Shown: positions 1-9,688 of the stretch, piece after piece
Numbering within the stretch: the stretch's first letter is position 1
Layout: every line of letters starts with the position of its first letter
Assembly: GCF_019795295.1 (NCBI RefSeq)
Contig: NZ_JAIMCG010000001.1
Span: 186,001 to 250,000, forward strand
Reading direction: 5' to 3'
Length of the DNA stretch: 64,000 nt
DNA from: Cupriavidus sp. AU9028
GTDB taxonomy: Bacteria; Pseudomonadota; Gammaproteobacteria; Burkholderiales; Burkholderiaceae
Notes under the pieces: model-generated
Databases searched by the model: none
Told to the model about the DNA's origin: nothing
What the model saw: the letters and a program-made list of their open reading frames with translations, nothing else
Position numbers and translations under genes: made by a program

Positions 1-334
1 CCTCGCCAGTCTCGTCGGGCCGGCGCTGCAGCGCCTGGAAGTACGACTCCACCGCGGCCCACTCCCCGTGCAGCGCGATCGACAGGTTGGAGATCATGTG
101 GATGGATCGTTCGCTGGTCCTGAGCCGCTCCAGCACCCAGTCGATGAAGCCGCTGGCGCTGCCCGAGTACGGTCCGTGCCGGTCAGTGCCGTCCTCCCAG
201 TAGGCGCTGCGCAGCGCCGCCTCGTCGCAGCGGTCCACGCCGCGGCAATACCGGTACAGGCATTCGCGGATCGCTTCCCGGTCCAGCAACTGCGTCAGAA
301 CGCTCTGCGGCTCCGCTTCGTATGTCATCGTCAT
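1..334 (-). CDS. NTF2/SnoaL-like domain protein (5' part only)
   Basis: The reading frame starts at the ATG ending at 334, preceded by AGGGGAAATC as a ribosome site, and runs off the left edge of the window. About 111 residues are visible. The segment DREAIRECLYRYCRGVDRCD followed by YWEDGTDRHG matches the N-terminal helix and first strand of the nuclear-transport-factor-2-like fold (SnoaL-like, scytalone-dehydratase-like proteins). These are small cone-shaped barrels used as dehydratases, isomerases or subunits of ring-hydroxylating enzymes. The substrate cannot be inferred without the C-terminus and neighbours. No signal peptide is seen, so it is probably cytosolic. Confidence 0.7.
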   Translation of the reverse strand, partial: MTMTYEAEPQSVLTQLLDREAIRECLYRYCRGVDRCDEAALRSAYWEDGTDRHGPYSGSASGFIDWVLERLRTSERSIHMISNLSIALHGEWAAVESYFQALQRRPDETGE

Positions 335-632
335 GATTTCCCCTGTCATATGGCACGTCCATTCTGTGACAGGCGGCTCCGACCATTGCGGCGCAATCCG
401 GGATTGTGTTCTGCAAGCCATCGATGCGCTCCCGCTTGAAACGAAGCAAGGCGCGCGTAGCCGGTACGGCCAGAGACCTTCGGGGGGATTGCAAGACTCG
501 CCCTCTTGCTGTGAGAAGATCGCTGCATTATTGGGCAGAGACATCGACGTGCCATCGACATTGCCAAAGACTCTGGCGGCCGTGGGCGCGCCGGATCGCG
601 ACTTTTCGGCATCGGGGGACGGGGCCTGCGGA

Positions 633-701
633 TTTTCCTGGGACGACCTGCGCATCATCAGGACGCTGAGCGAATGCGGCAGCCGGTCGGTGGCGGCGCG
701 C
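633..701 (+). pseudogene. possible scrap of a LysR-family regulator N-terminus
   Basis: One frame reads FSWDDLRIIRTLSECGSRSV, which resembles the first helix and start of the helix-turn-helix of LysR regulators (pattern W-D-D-L-R...G-S...A-A-R). After 'AAR' the similarity stops and no LysR effector domain follows. The rest of 335-810 has no gene I can support on either strand. This is either a decayed LysR start or a chance match. It is short, so confidence is low. Confidence 0.3.
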
Positions 702-809
702 TTCGACGGTGCAAGGTTGCGCGGTGGGGCGGCGGCCCCGGCGGCAGCCCGTGCCTGGCCCGCATCCGGCTGCGTCTCTACCTAGGGTTTCTACCTATTC
801 AGCCGTCGT

Positions 810-839
810 CTTGAAAACCGGGGTGCCCGTCCCTATAAT
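810..839 (+). promoter_or_regulatory. groESL promoter, vegetative and heat-shock-like
   Basis: A near-perfect sigma-70 promoter is visible: TTGAAA at 811-816, a 17-bp spacer, and TATAAT at 834-839. The same stretch reads CTTGAAA, 14 bp, then CCCTATAAT, close to the proteobacterial heat-shock sigma (RpoH) pattern. The -10 box abuts and overlaps the CIRCE operator by one base, so a bound repressor would block RNA polymerase directly. Confidence 0.8.
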
Positions 840-865
840 TAGCACTCGTCGGGTGCGAGTGCTAA
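839..865 (+). promoter_or_regulatory. CIRCE operator for HrcA
   Basis: A perfect inverted repeat, TTAGCACTC (839-847), nine bases, GAGTGCTAA (857-865), matches the CIRCE consensus exactly. HrcA repressor binds CIRCE and releases it when GroEL is titrated by unfolded protein. Its position just downstream of the -10 box gives groESL feedback control on top of the heat-shock-like promoter. Confidence 0.95.
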
Positions 866-962
866 CAGTGAGCTGTGGGCGCCACCCGACGTCGAATTTC
901 GATGGCTGCCGGCTGGCGGCCGATCTCCGAATCAATGCTCACACTTGTACCAAGGAGTCCGT

Positions 963-1253
963 ATGAATCTGCGTCCTTTGCACGACCGCGTGATCGTCAA
1001 GCGTCTGGACAATGAAACCAAGACCGCTTCCGGCATCGTGATTCCCGACAATGCTGCCGAGAAGCCCGATCAGGGCGAAGTGCTGGCCGTTGGTCCCGGC
1101 AAGAAGGATGACAAGGGCGCCAGCATCGCCCTCGACGTGAAGGTGGGTGACCGCGTGCTGTTCGGCAAGTATGCCGGCCAGGCCGTCAAGGTCGATGGCC
1201 AGGAACTGCTGGTCATGCGCGAAGAAGACATCATGGCCGTCGTCGCCAAGTGA
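963..1253 (+). CDS. groES: co-chaperonin GroES
   Basis: A 96-residue protein starting [16 protein letters not shown], full length for GroES. The mobile loop region ([12 protein letters not shown]) and the conserved tail [14 protein letters not shown] are present. GroES caps the GroEL ring and closes the folding chamber in the cytoplasm. The ATG at 963 is chosen because AAGGAG lies at 952-957, five bases upstream; an in-frame start at 945 lacks such a site. It is the first gene of the groESL operon, transcribed from the promoter/CIRCE region at 810-865. Confidence 0.98.
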   Translation: MNLRPLHDRVIVKRLDNETKTASGIVIPDNAAEKPDQGEVLAVGPGKKDDKGASIALDVKVGDRVLFGKYAGQAVKVDGQELLVMREEDIMAVVAK

Positions 1254-1357
1254 TGACGCACCGGGCGCGCCGCGCCCGGGTCCCGCGCATCGCTGCCCGC
1301 CCCGGCGGCGGGCCAAGGCTTCATCAGGCAATTCCTGTACAGAATCTGGAGAGATAG

Positions 1358-3004
<1,647 letters not shown>

Positions 3005-3066
3005 ATCGGCTGTCGCGCCGGTCCGCGGGCCGCGAGCAATCGCGGCACCGCTGGGCAATTGCGAAG

Positions 3067-3100
3067 AAAAACCCCACGGGCTTCGGCTCGTGGGGTTTTT
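3067..3100 (+). terminator. groESL Rho-independent terminator
   Basis: A 12-bp stem (3067-3078 with 3089-3100), loop GGCTTCGGCT, ending in a run of T. It sits 62 bp after groEL. The A-run on the left arm makes it potentially bidirectional. Confidence 0.93.
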
Positions 3101-3234
3101 TGTTTTCTGGCGGCGCAATCGCCGCCCGGAATTGATGAGTAGGGTTCACTACCGTATGCCGATTTGACCGTCTTCTCAACGCGCGAGGGCGGCCATACAG
3201 TTTCCTTCTATGTGAACCTCGCCAAAGGAAACCC

Positions 3235-3741
3235 ATGTCCCTGTTACTCAGACTCGCACTGTGCGCGACGACCATGCATGCCACTTCGGCTCTCGCCGCC
3301 GAGCCGCAAGGCAACGCCTCGGCCGCTGCACAGCAGGGCGAACAACAGATCGCCCGTGCAGGCGAGCAGGCGTCCGTCGCTGGCCCGGCGCAGTACTTCA
3401 CCGGCAGCGTACGGGTCGATCCGGTCTGGCCCGCTGACCAGCACATCAACGCTTCAGGCAGCCTGGTCACCTTCGAGCCGGGTGCGCGTTCGGCCTGGCA
3501 TACCCATCCTGCCGGTCAGCGGCTGGTTGTCACCGCCGGCGTGGGCCTCACGCAGCAGTGGGGCAAGTCGGTCCAGGTCATCCGGCCCGGCGACACGGTC
3601 TGGTGCCCGCCGGGCGTCAAGCACTGGCACGGTGCCGCGCCGAACACGACGATGACTCATCTGGCTGTCACCGGCACGGTCGATGGCAAGAACGTGAACT
3701 GGATGGAGAAAGTCACCGATGCGCAATACAACGCCCGCTGA
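3235..3741 (+). CDS. secreted cupin, manganese hydroxynitrile-lyase type
   Basis: 168 residues with an N-terminal signal peptide (hydrophobic run then SALAAEP, cleavage near residue 22) and one cupin barrel. The first cupin motif reads HTHPAGQ and the second KHWHGAAP, giving the H-x-H-x3-Q plus distal H metal-ligand set. This set, and the segments SGSLVTFEPGAR and WMEKVTDAQY, match the bacterial cupin (R)-mandelonitrile lyases, which use manganese. A physiological role in cyanogen metabolism is not established for this family; it could be another small periplasmic cupin enzyme. AAAGGA precedes the ATG. The 3' end overlaps the next gene by 23 bp, so the two are translationally coupled. Confidence 0.85.
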   Translation: MSLLLRLALCATTMHATSALAAEPQGNASAAAQQGEQQIARAGEQASVAGPAQYFTGSVRVDPVWPADQHINASGSLVTFEPGARSAWHTHPAGQRLVVTAGVGLTQQWGKSVQVIRPGDTVWCPPGVKHWHGAAPNTTMTHLAVTGTVDGKNVNWMEKVTDAQYNAR

Positions 3742-4534
3742 GCGGGGCAAACCGCGTCAGCCGGGCAAAGTGCGTCTGCGCGCTGGTACGTTGGCCGTGG
3801 CGCTGGGGCTGGTAGCGGCATGGAGCCACTCCGCCCATGGACAGGAGGGCCCCCAGATGACGCAACGCCCGGCCAGCGCAGCCAGCGCTTCCGACACCCT
3901 CGACGCGCGCCAGCAGGCCATCGTGCCCATTGCGGCCTTCGCCGCCGCAGGCGACCTCGCCCGGCTGAACGCGTCGCTCAATCAGGGTCTGGATGCGGGC
4001 CTGACGGTCAGCGACGCCAAGGAAATCCTGTTGCAGCTCTATGCGTATGCGGGATTTCCGCGCAGCCTCAATGCGCTGGGCGAATTGATGAAGGTGGTCA
4101 AGACGCGCGAGCAGCAGGGCAGGCGGGATGCTCCCGGCAGCGCGCCGAGCTGTCCCATTCCGAAGGGCGATGCGCTGCTGGCCGCCGGGACCGCCAACCA
4201 GACGCGACTGTCCGGAGCACCCGTCGCCGGGCCCTTGTTCGCCTTCGCGCCCGAGGCGAACGAATATCTGCGCACCCATCTGTTCGGCGATATCTTCGAG
4301 CGCGACAACCTCGACTGGCGAAGCCGCGAGCTTGCGACGGTCGGCATGCTGTCGGCGCTTCAGGGTGTCGAGTCGCAATTGCAGGCGCACATGCGCATCA
4401 GCATGAACGTGGGGCTGACGCCAGGCCAGTTGCATCAGCTCGCCGACGTGCTGGCCGAGCGCGCGGACGCCGATATGGCGCGGCGCGCGCGCGGGGCGCT
4501 GCAGCGGCAGCTGGCGGCGAGCAAAGGCCACTGA
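3719..4534 (+). CDS. carboxymuconolactone-decarboxylase-like protein, two CMD domains
   Basis: 271 residues. After a signal-like segment (LAVALGLVAAWSHSAHGQ, residues ~27-45) come two CMD-type helical repeats. The first is around residues 60-125 (GLDAGLTVSDAKEILLQLYAY). The second is around 175-265, with the family pattern SRELATVGMLSALQGVESQL followed by HMRISMNVGLTPGQL. The CxxC redox pair of AhpD relatives is absent, so a peroxidase-partner role is unlikely. Such two-domain proteins are often found with secreted cupins and in oxidoreductive detoxification clusters. The start overlaps the cupin gene by 23 bp, implying coupled expression. The substrate is unknown. Confidence 0.85.
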   Translation: MRNTTPAERGKPRQPGKVRLRAGTLAVALGLVAAWSHSAHGQEGPQMTQRPASAASASDTLDARQQAIVPIAAFAAAGDLARLNASLNQGLDAGLTVSDAKEILLQLYAYAGFPRSLNALGELMKVVKTREQQGRRDAPGSAPSCPIPKGDALLAAGTANQTRLSGAPVAGPLFAFAPEANEYLRTHLFGDIFERDNLDWRSRELATVGMLSALQGVESQLQAHMRISMNVGLTPGQLHQLADVLAERADADMARRARGALQRQLAASKGH

Positions 4535-4560
4535 AGCGACAGATCCGCGCTTGCCGCGGC

Positions 4561-5346
4561 CTAGACCTGCACCACGCAGTTCCAGTCGAAGCGCGTGTTC
4601 TCCAGCGTGCCGTCGCGCCGGCGCACGTAGCCGCGCGGGTTGCAGATGACGCGGCATTGGCCAACGCGGTAGTCGAAGCTGGTGTGGGTGTGGCCGTGGA
4701 TCCAGAGGTCGGCCTGCTCGACCAGGTCGGGACGGCGGGAGATGAAACCGGCCGAGGCGACATCGCTGGCATAGCGCTCGTCCAGGCTTCCGATGTCGGG
4801 GGCGTGGTGGGTCACCACCACGGTCTTGCCCGCGAACGGGCGCGACAGTTCCTGAGCGAGCCACGCGGTTTCGGCCCGGTGCCTTGCCAGCGCGTCGGCC
4901 GGGGTGAAGGGGCGGGTGCCGCCGTCCTCGTCCACCTCGATGCGCCGATGGTCCAGCAGGGTGGCGGCGCAGACCTCCATCGCGTGGCTACGGCGGTCCA
5001 CCCCGAACAATTCATAGTCGGCCCACCACGTCACCCCCAGCACGCGCACCGGCTGGGCCGTCTCGGTCGCGAACACCGCCACCTGGCCGTCGAGAAGATC
5101 GACATTGGCGACGCTCGCCGCCGCCTCTCGCATCTGCGCAGCGGCGCGCGAAAGGGTGCGCTCGTAGTATTCGTGGTTTCCCGGGACATAGACCACCGGG
5201 CCGGCAAAGGTGCGAGCGGCCCAGGCGATGCCGTCGCCGCCGTTGCCGATATCGCCGGCCAGTATCACCAGATCGGCGTCGCAGGCGGGTACCTCGGCCG
5301 GGGTATGGTGCTCCAGATGCAGGTCGCTGAGGATGCGCAGTTTCAT
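4561..5346 (-). CDS. calcineurin-like metallophosphoesterase
   Basis: 261 residues carrying the full set of binuclear-metal motifs: DLHLEHH near residue 7, GDIGNGG near 31, GNHEYYE near 55, VVTHHAPD near 170, and GHTHTSFDY near 210. These proteins hydrolyse phosphomono- or diesters in the cytosol; the substrate here is not evident. The ATG ending at 5346 (MKLRILSDLHLE) is chosen because the family begins at this strand and GGAG lies five bases upstream. Longer upstream frames run into the intergenic repeats. Confidence 0.9.
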   Translation of the reverse strand: MKLRILSDLHLEHHTPAEVPACDADLVILAGDIGNGGDGIAWAARTFAGPVVYVPGNHEYYERTLSRAAAQMREAAASVANVDLLDGQVAVFATETAQPVRVLGVTWWADYELFGVDRRSHAMEVCAATLLDHRRIEVDEDGGTRPFTPADALARHRAETAWLAQELSRPFAGKTVVVTHHAPDIGSLDERYASDVASAGFISRRPDLVEQADLWIHGHTHTSFDYRVGQCRVICNPRGYVRRRDGTLENTRFDWNCVVQV

Positions 5347-5423
5347 GGGGGCTCCGGCGTGGGGTGGAAGTGCCAGTGTCGGCTGCGCTGCGGCACCGGT
5401 CAATCCGCTGTTGAAGCGACGGT

Positions 5424-5561
5424 GGTTTGCTCCCCTCGCCCGCTTGCGGGAGAGGGGCCGGGGGAGAGGGAAACAGGCGCTCGATTGGCGATGTCGCCAT
5501 AGCAAGTGCTCGATGCCCTCTCCCCCGCCCCTCTCCCACTCGTGGGAGAGGGGAGCAAACC
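5424..5561. repeat. inverted pair of REP-like palindromic elements (locus 1)
   Basis: Two ~46-bp copies, 5424-5470 and 5516-5561, in opposite orientation with a 45-bp spacer. Each has a hairpin core (CTCTCCC, short loop, GGGAGAGG) flanked on one side by GGAGCAAACC or its complement, and on the other by a run of CCCTCTCC type. They lie between the metallophosphoesterase start and the end of the TPM-protein gene, outside coding sequence. The same element recurs at four other loci in this window. Confidence 0.85.
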
Positions 5562-5629
5562 GCGCGCGCCTCCCATGCATTCAGGTTGCTGTTTCCCTTC
5601 GCCGGGCCGCGCCAGGGCAGAGCAAAACC

Positions 5630-6145
5630 TCAACGCAGCACCGGCCGGTCGTCCAGCTGATTCGCGTCCGGCTCGCCGTGATGCGGGAAATGCTGGGCGA
5701 GCAGTTCATGGATCTGCGCCACCGCCGCCAGCACCGGTTCCACCGACAGCGCGTGCGCAAGCCCGCGCGCGAGGGACTGGCACAGCGCCGCCCATGTTTC
5801 ATGGCCGACCCTGGCATCGATGCCACGGTCGGCCAGCAACTCCACCGCATGATCGGCCAGATTGACATAGAGCAGCACGCCGGTGTGATCGGTGGTGTCC
5901 CAGACGTCGAGCGCCGCAAACAGCGAGCGCGCGCGCTCGCGCGGCGAGACGCCGGACAGTGCCTGCAGGAAGGGCAGGCTGGACTCGATCACGACGCGGA
6001 CCTCACCTCGGTGCCGCAGCTCGCCGTCGGCGATCGCCTGCTGCAGCCGGGACAAGGCGTCGGGCGGGAAATGCCGGCGGGCGTATCCCGCGGTGGTGGC
6101 GGTGTGCCGCAGCGCGCGGCGCCATCCTGTCTGCTGTGTGGCCAT
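5630..6145 (-). CDS. TPM-domain protein without signal peptide
   Basis: 171 residues related to the TPM (DUF477/YgcG) domain, with the pattern RGEVRVVIES...SPRERARSLFAALDVWDT...GVLLYVNLADHAVELLADRGID. It lacks the signal peptide, membrane helix and glycine-rich tail of its upstream neighbour, and is probably a cytosolic or peripheral partner of it. The ATG ending at 6145 lies 10 bp after the neighbouring stop and has GGGAG upstream. It is the third gene of a lemA-TPM-TPM operon, an arrangement seen repeatedly in proteobacteria. The molecular function is unknown. Confidence 0.85.
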   Translation of the reverse strand: MATQQTGWRRALRHTATTAGYARRHFPPDALSRLQQAIADGELRHRGEVRVVIESSLPFLQALSGVSPRERARSLFAALDVWDTTDHTGVLLYVNLADHAVELLADRGIDARVGHETWAALCQSLARGLAHALSVEPVLAAVAQIHELLAQHFPHHGEPDANQLDDRPVLR

Positions 6146-6155
6146 GCGCGCTCCC

Positions 6156-7034
6156 TTACCAGTTGCCCGAGGCGCCGCCGCCATCGAATCCGCCACCGCC
6201 TCCGCCGCCGAAGCCTCCGCCGCCGAAGCCGCCACCCCCGAATCCACCGCCATGGTGACGGCCCCAGCCGCCCATGCCGCCCAGCCCGCCAAGTCCGCCC
6301 ACCGTGCCGGCGGCATTGTCCCAGCCGCGGCGGCCGACCACGATGCCGCGCTTGCGCTGGCGCGATGCACCGATCAGGAAGAACACGATGATGGCCAGCG
6401 GAAACAGCACCGGCAGCCAGTCGGACAGCAGGCCGGCGTCCTGCGCGCGGCCGCGCGGCTGCGGCCCAGGCAGTGCTTCCTTGTCGATGGTGGCCTGGAT
6501 CGCCGAGATGCCGGCCGCCAGTCCGCCATAGAAGTCGTTCTGGCGGAAGTGCGGCGCCATGATGTCCTGCAGGATGCGCTTGGACATGGCGTCGGTCAGC
6601 GAGCCCTGCACGCCGCGACCCACTTCGAGCCGCATCTTGCGCAGCCCGGTTGGATTGTCCTTGGCGATCAGCACGATCACCCCGTCATCGATGCCCTTGC
6701 GTCCGGCGCGCCAGGCATCGGCGACGCGAATGCCGTACGCCTCGATGGTCTCGGGTGCGGTGGTGGGCAGCATCAGCACGAAGATCTGGCTGCCACGCTG
6801 GCGCTCGTAGTCGGCCAGCACGTTCTCCAGGGCGCTGCGCTGCGCGGCGCTCAGCGTGCCAGTCTGGTCGGTGACGCGCTGGGTCAGCGGCGGCACCGCG
6901 ACGAAGCCCTGCTGCGCCTGCGCAGGGGCCGGCGCCAGCCAGACCAGGGCCAGCAGCAGCGCGACAAAGGGCGCTGCCAGGCGCCCCAGCCCGGCTGCGC
7001 GCCAGCAAGCGGAGAGGGAAAGGGGCGCGGTCAT
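6156..7034 (-). CDS. membrane-anchored TPM-domain protein (YgcG family)
   Basis: 292 residues: a signal peptide ending near AQAQQ (~residue 41), a TPM domain at ~45-185 (RVTDQTGTLS...GIDDGVIVLIAKDN...GRGVQGSLTD), one transmembrane helix (~232-250, LFPLAIIVFFLIGAS), then a low-complexity tail of GGGFGGGGFGG type. The TPM domain is probably periplasmic. Family members are named phosphatase-like or linked to photosystem repair in plants, but the bacterial role is unresolved. It lies 14 bp downstream of the LemA gene, in an operon with it. Confidence 0.9.
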   Translation of the reverse strand: MTAPLSLSACWRAAGLGRLAAPFVALLLALVWLAPAPAQAQQGFVAVPPLTQRVTDQTGTLSAAQRSALENVLADYERQRGSQIFVLMLPTTAPETIEAYGIRVADAWRAGRKGIDDGVIVLIAKDNPTGLRKMRLEVGRGVQGSLTDAMSKRILQDIMAPHFRQNDFYGGLAAGISAIQATIDKEALPGPQPRGRAQDAGLLSDWLPVLFPLAIIVFFLIGASRQRKRGIVVGRRGWDNAAGTVGGLGGLGGMGGWGRHHGGGFGGGGFGGGGFGGGGGGGFDGGGASGNW

Positions 7035-7048
7035 CGCCGTGCCCCGGT

Positions 7049-7696
7049 TCAGAATTGCACCTTGGGCGGCGTGGAAATGGCCTTCTCGTTCTCCACGGTG
7101 AAGGAAGGCCGCACGTCATAACCGAACATCTTCGCGGTCAGGTTGGTCGGAAAGCTGCGCGCCAGCACGTTGTAGTCCTGTACCGCGGCGATATAGCGCT
7201 GGCGCGCCACCGTGATGCGGTTCTCGGTCCCTTCGAGCTGCGATTGCAGGTCGCGGAACGACGCGTCGGCCTTCAGGTTCGGATAGTTCTCGGCCACCGC
7301 CAGCAGCCGCGACAGCGCGCCGCTCAATTGCCCCTGTGCCTGCTGGAAGCGGGCGAAGGCTTCCGGGTCGTTCAGCGTCTCCGGGGTGATCTGCACCTGC
7401 GTGGCGCTGGCGCGCGCCTGCGTCACCGCTTCCAGCGTCTCGCGCTCATGGGAGGCATAGCCCTTGACCGTGTTGACCAGATTCGGAATCAGGTCGGCGC
7501 GGCGCTGGTACTGGTTCACCACCTCGCCCCATGCCGCCTTCACCGCCTCGTCCTTCGACTGGAAATCGTTGTAGCCGCAGGCGCTCAGCACGCTGGCCAG
7601 GCAGGCCAGCAGCAGCCAGCGCAACGGCTGCAGCAAGCGGGAGATTGCATCCGGCTGGCTGGACGGTCGCATCGAACGGGTCGCGAAGGCTCGCAT
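7049..7696 (-). CDS. LemA-family lipoprotein
   Basis: 215 residues. An N-terminal hydrophobic segment ends in the lipobox LSACGYND (Cys ~40), predicting a lipid-anchored periplasmic protein. The LemA core follows: VKAAWGEVVNQYQRRADLIP, NLVNTVKGYASHE, ENRITVARQRYI and NVLARSFPTN are the conserved helical stretches of this four-helix family. LemA proteins are regularly encoded with TPM proteins as here; their function is not known. GGAG lies eight bases before the start. It is the first gene of the three-gene operon. Confidence 0.9.
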   Translation of the reverse strand: MRAFATRSMRPSSQPDAISRLLQPLRWLLLACLASVLSACGYNDFQSKDEAVKAAWGEVVNQYQRRADLIPNLVNTVKGYASHERETLEAVTQARASATQVQITPETLNDPEAFARFQQAQGQLSGALSRLLAVAENYPNLKADASFRDLQSQLEGTENRITVARQRYIAAVQDYNVLARSFPTNLTAKMFGYDVRPSFTVENEKAISTPPKVQF

Positions 7697-7770
7697 GTAG
7701 TGACTCCATCGTTATCGAAAAGGAGGTCCGGCACGGCCACAGGCCGGCTGCCGGGCGGGACGCGGGGCGC

Positions 7771-9063
7771 TTACCCCTTGGCGAACGCGCGCCGGGCGGC
7801 GTCGAAGGTGGCATCCAGAATCGCATCGTCGTGGCACGCACTGACAAAGCCCGCTTCGAACGCGGACGGCGCCAGGTAGACGCCGGCCTCCAGCATCGCG
7901 TGGAAGAAGCGGTTGAAGCGCGCAGTGTCGCATTGCGTGACCTCGGCGAAGCTGCCCGGCACCGTGTCGCGGAAGTAGAGGCCGAACATGCCGCCGACCG
8001 CATCTGCGCAGAACGGCACCCCGGCCTCCCGCGCCGCCGCGGTCAGGCCGTCGGCCAGCTTGCGGGTCTGCGCGCCGAGGCGGTCATGAAAGCCCGGCGC
8101 CTGGATCAGCTTCAGCGTCGCCATGCCGGCCGCGACCGCCAGCGGGTTGCCCGACAGCGTACCGGCCTGATAGACATTGCCCAGCGGCGCGAGTTTCCCC
8201 ATGATGTCGCGGCGGCCGCCGAACGCCGCTGCCGGCATGCCGCCGCCGATCACCTTGCCCAGGCATGTCATGTCGGGCTTGATGCCGTAATGGGCCTGCG
8301 CGCCGCCCAATGCCACGCGAAAGCCGGTCATCACCTCGTCGAAGATCAGTACCGTGCCGTGCTCGGTGCACAGTTCGCGCATGCGCTGCAGGAAGGCCGC
8401 GCTGGCGCGCACCAGGTTCATGTTGCCGGCGATCGGCTCGACGATGACCGCGGCGATCTCGCCGGGATGCCGCGCGAAGGCCTGCTCCAGCTGCTCGACA
8501 TGGTTGTACTCCAGCACCATGGTGTGCTGGGCGACATCGGCGGGCACGCCGGCCGACGAGGGGGCGTTCTGCGTGGTATCGGCGAAGGTCAGCAGGCCGG
8601 AGCCGGCCTTGACCAGCAGGCTGTCGGCATGGCCGTGATAGCAGCCCTCGAACTTGACGATCAGGTCGCGCCCGGTGAAGCCGCGGGCCACGCGCAGCGC
8701 GCTCATGGTGGCTTCGGTGCCCGAGGAAACCAGCCGCACCTGCTCGATCGACGGCACCAGCTTGCAGATTTCCTCGGCCATGTCGATCTCGCCCTCGGTC
8801 GGCGCGCCGAACGAAAAGCTGCCGGCTGCGGTCTGCTGCACCGCGCGCACCACCTCCGGATGCGCGTGACCGACGATCATCGGCCCCCAGGAGCCGATGT
8901 AGTCGATGTAGCGCTGACCGTCCGCATCCCACATGTAGGCGCCTTCGGCGCGCGTGATGAAGCGCGGCGTGCCGCCCACCGAGCGGAAGGCCCGTACCGG
9001 GGAATTGACGCCGCCGGGAATGGTGGCCTGGGCGCGGTCGAAGAGTTGCTGGTTTCGGGACAT
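7771..9063 (-). CDS. hemL: glutamate-1-semialdehyde 2,1-aminomutase
   Basis: A 430-residue PLP enzyme that converts glutamate-1-semialdehyde to 5-aminolevulinate, the last step of the C5 route into tetrapyrroles. Seen: the N-terminus [20 protein letters not shown], the segment [23 protein letters not shown], and the PLP lysine in [11 protein letters not shown]. Length is normal for HemL. I chose the ATG at 9063 because family members start there; no good ribosome site is visible. An in-frame start 51 bp upstream (9114) is possible. It is divergent from the rubredoxin gene. Confidence 0.96.
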   Translation of the reverse strand: MSRNQQLFDRAQATIPGGVNSPVRAFRSVGGTPRFITRAEGAYMWDADGQRYIDYIGSWGPMIVGHAHPEVVRAVQQTAAGSFSFGAPTEGEIDMAEEICKLVPSIEQVRLVSSGTEATMSALRVARGFTGRDLIVKFEGCYHGHADSLLVKAGSGLLTFADTTQNAPSSAGVPADVAQHTMVLEYNHVEQLEQAFARHPGEIAAVIVEPIAGNMNLVRASAAFLQRMRELCTEHGTVLIFDEVMTGFRVALGGAQAHYGIKPDMTCLGKVIGGGMPAAAFGGRRDIMGKLAPLGNVYQAGTLSGNPLAVAAGMATLKLIQAPGFHDRLGAQTRKLADGLTAAAREAGVPFCADAVGGMFGLYFRDTVPGSFAEVTQCDTARFNRFFHAMLEAGVYLAPSAFEAGFVSACHDDAILDATFDAARRAFAKG

Positions 9064-9207
9064 GGTCAAGGAGGAGAGTAAGGGGATGTTTGGCAGGGTG
9101 ACCGACGGGGTCACCGCGGGGCCGGGTCGGACGCGCTCGGCTGGCGCGTGTGGGGCCGATTCGGTACTATCTGCGCTGATTTTAATCTAGAGAACTGCAA
9201 CAACCTC

Positions 9208-9378
9208 ATGGAATACAAGACCTGGATGTGCCTGATCTGCGGATGGATCTACGACGAGGCCGCTGGCGCGCCCGAGGATGGCATTGCGCCGGGCACCAAG
9301 TGGGAGGACGTGCCCATCAACTGGACCTGCCCGGAATGCGGTGCCCGCAAGGAAGATTTCGAGATGGTCGCGATCTGA
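9208..9378 (+). CDS. rubredoxin
   Basis: 56 residues with the two knuckle motifs CLICGWIYDE and CPECGARKEDF, supplying the four cysteines for a single iron. It is a small cytosolic electron carrier. The start MEYKTWM at 9208 is the family start; a longer frame from 9148 adds residues unlike rubredoxins. It is divergent from hemL, with 144 bp between the two starts. Confidence 0.95.
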   Translation: MEYKTWMCLICGWIYDEAAGAPEDGIAPGTKWEDVPINWTCPECGARKEDFEMVAI

Positions 9379-9445
9379 CCCGCGGCCGGCCCGGCGCCGG
9401 GGGTCGGCCCGGCCCGGCCCGGCCACGGATGTCCCGGCGAGCCAT

Positions 9446-9688
9446 TCAGCCGGAGAACGGTCCCCGCCCCCGCAGCGCATTGGCCACCATCATCAAGGCC
9501 AGCAGGAACGGCAGCGCGACATAGAGAGCCCAGTGCACGCGATCGCCGATGGTATCGCCCCACTTGCGCTTGAAGACCTGCAGCCGGGGCATGCCGGACG
9601 GATTGGTGGCGCGCTTGTTCCGCACATGCCAGGCCATCCAGAAAAAGAAGATGGCGAAGGTGACGGACAGGAAATTGATGTTACCCAT
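9446..9688 (-). CDS. small two-helix membrane protein of unknown function
   Basis: 80 residues with hydrophobic segments at about 5-22 (FLSVTFAIFFFWMAWHV) and 53-70 (ALYVALPFLLALMMVANAL), joined by a basic loop (RNKRATNPSGMPRLQVFKRKW). I do not recognise a family. The start overlaps the stop region of the aldehyde dehydrogenase gene by 8 bp, so it is probably translated from the same message. Coding is supported by this coupling and by the clear membrane pattern. Confidence 0.65.
   Translation of the reverse strand: MGNINFLSVTFAIFFFWMAWHVRNKRATNPSGMPRLQVFKRKWGDTIGDRVHWALYVALPFLLALMMVANALRGRGPFSG

Noticed and set aside
1261-1279. GC-rich hairpin between groES and groEL as a terminator
   Set aside because: No T run follows, and groEL must be transcribed through it; at most it affects processing or stability.
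3820-5502. Plus-strand frame of 560 codons across the CMD and metallophosphoesterase genes
   Set aside because: Arg/Ala-rich translation without motifs; both true genes lie in other frames with intact motifs.
9379-9445. GGCCC-rich stretch after rubredoxin as a special repeat
   Set aside because: Short, imperfect and without a T run or regular unit; ordinary GC-rich spacer.
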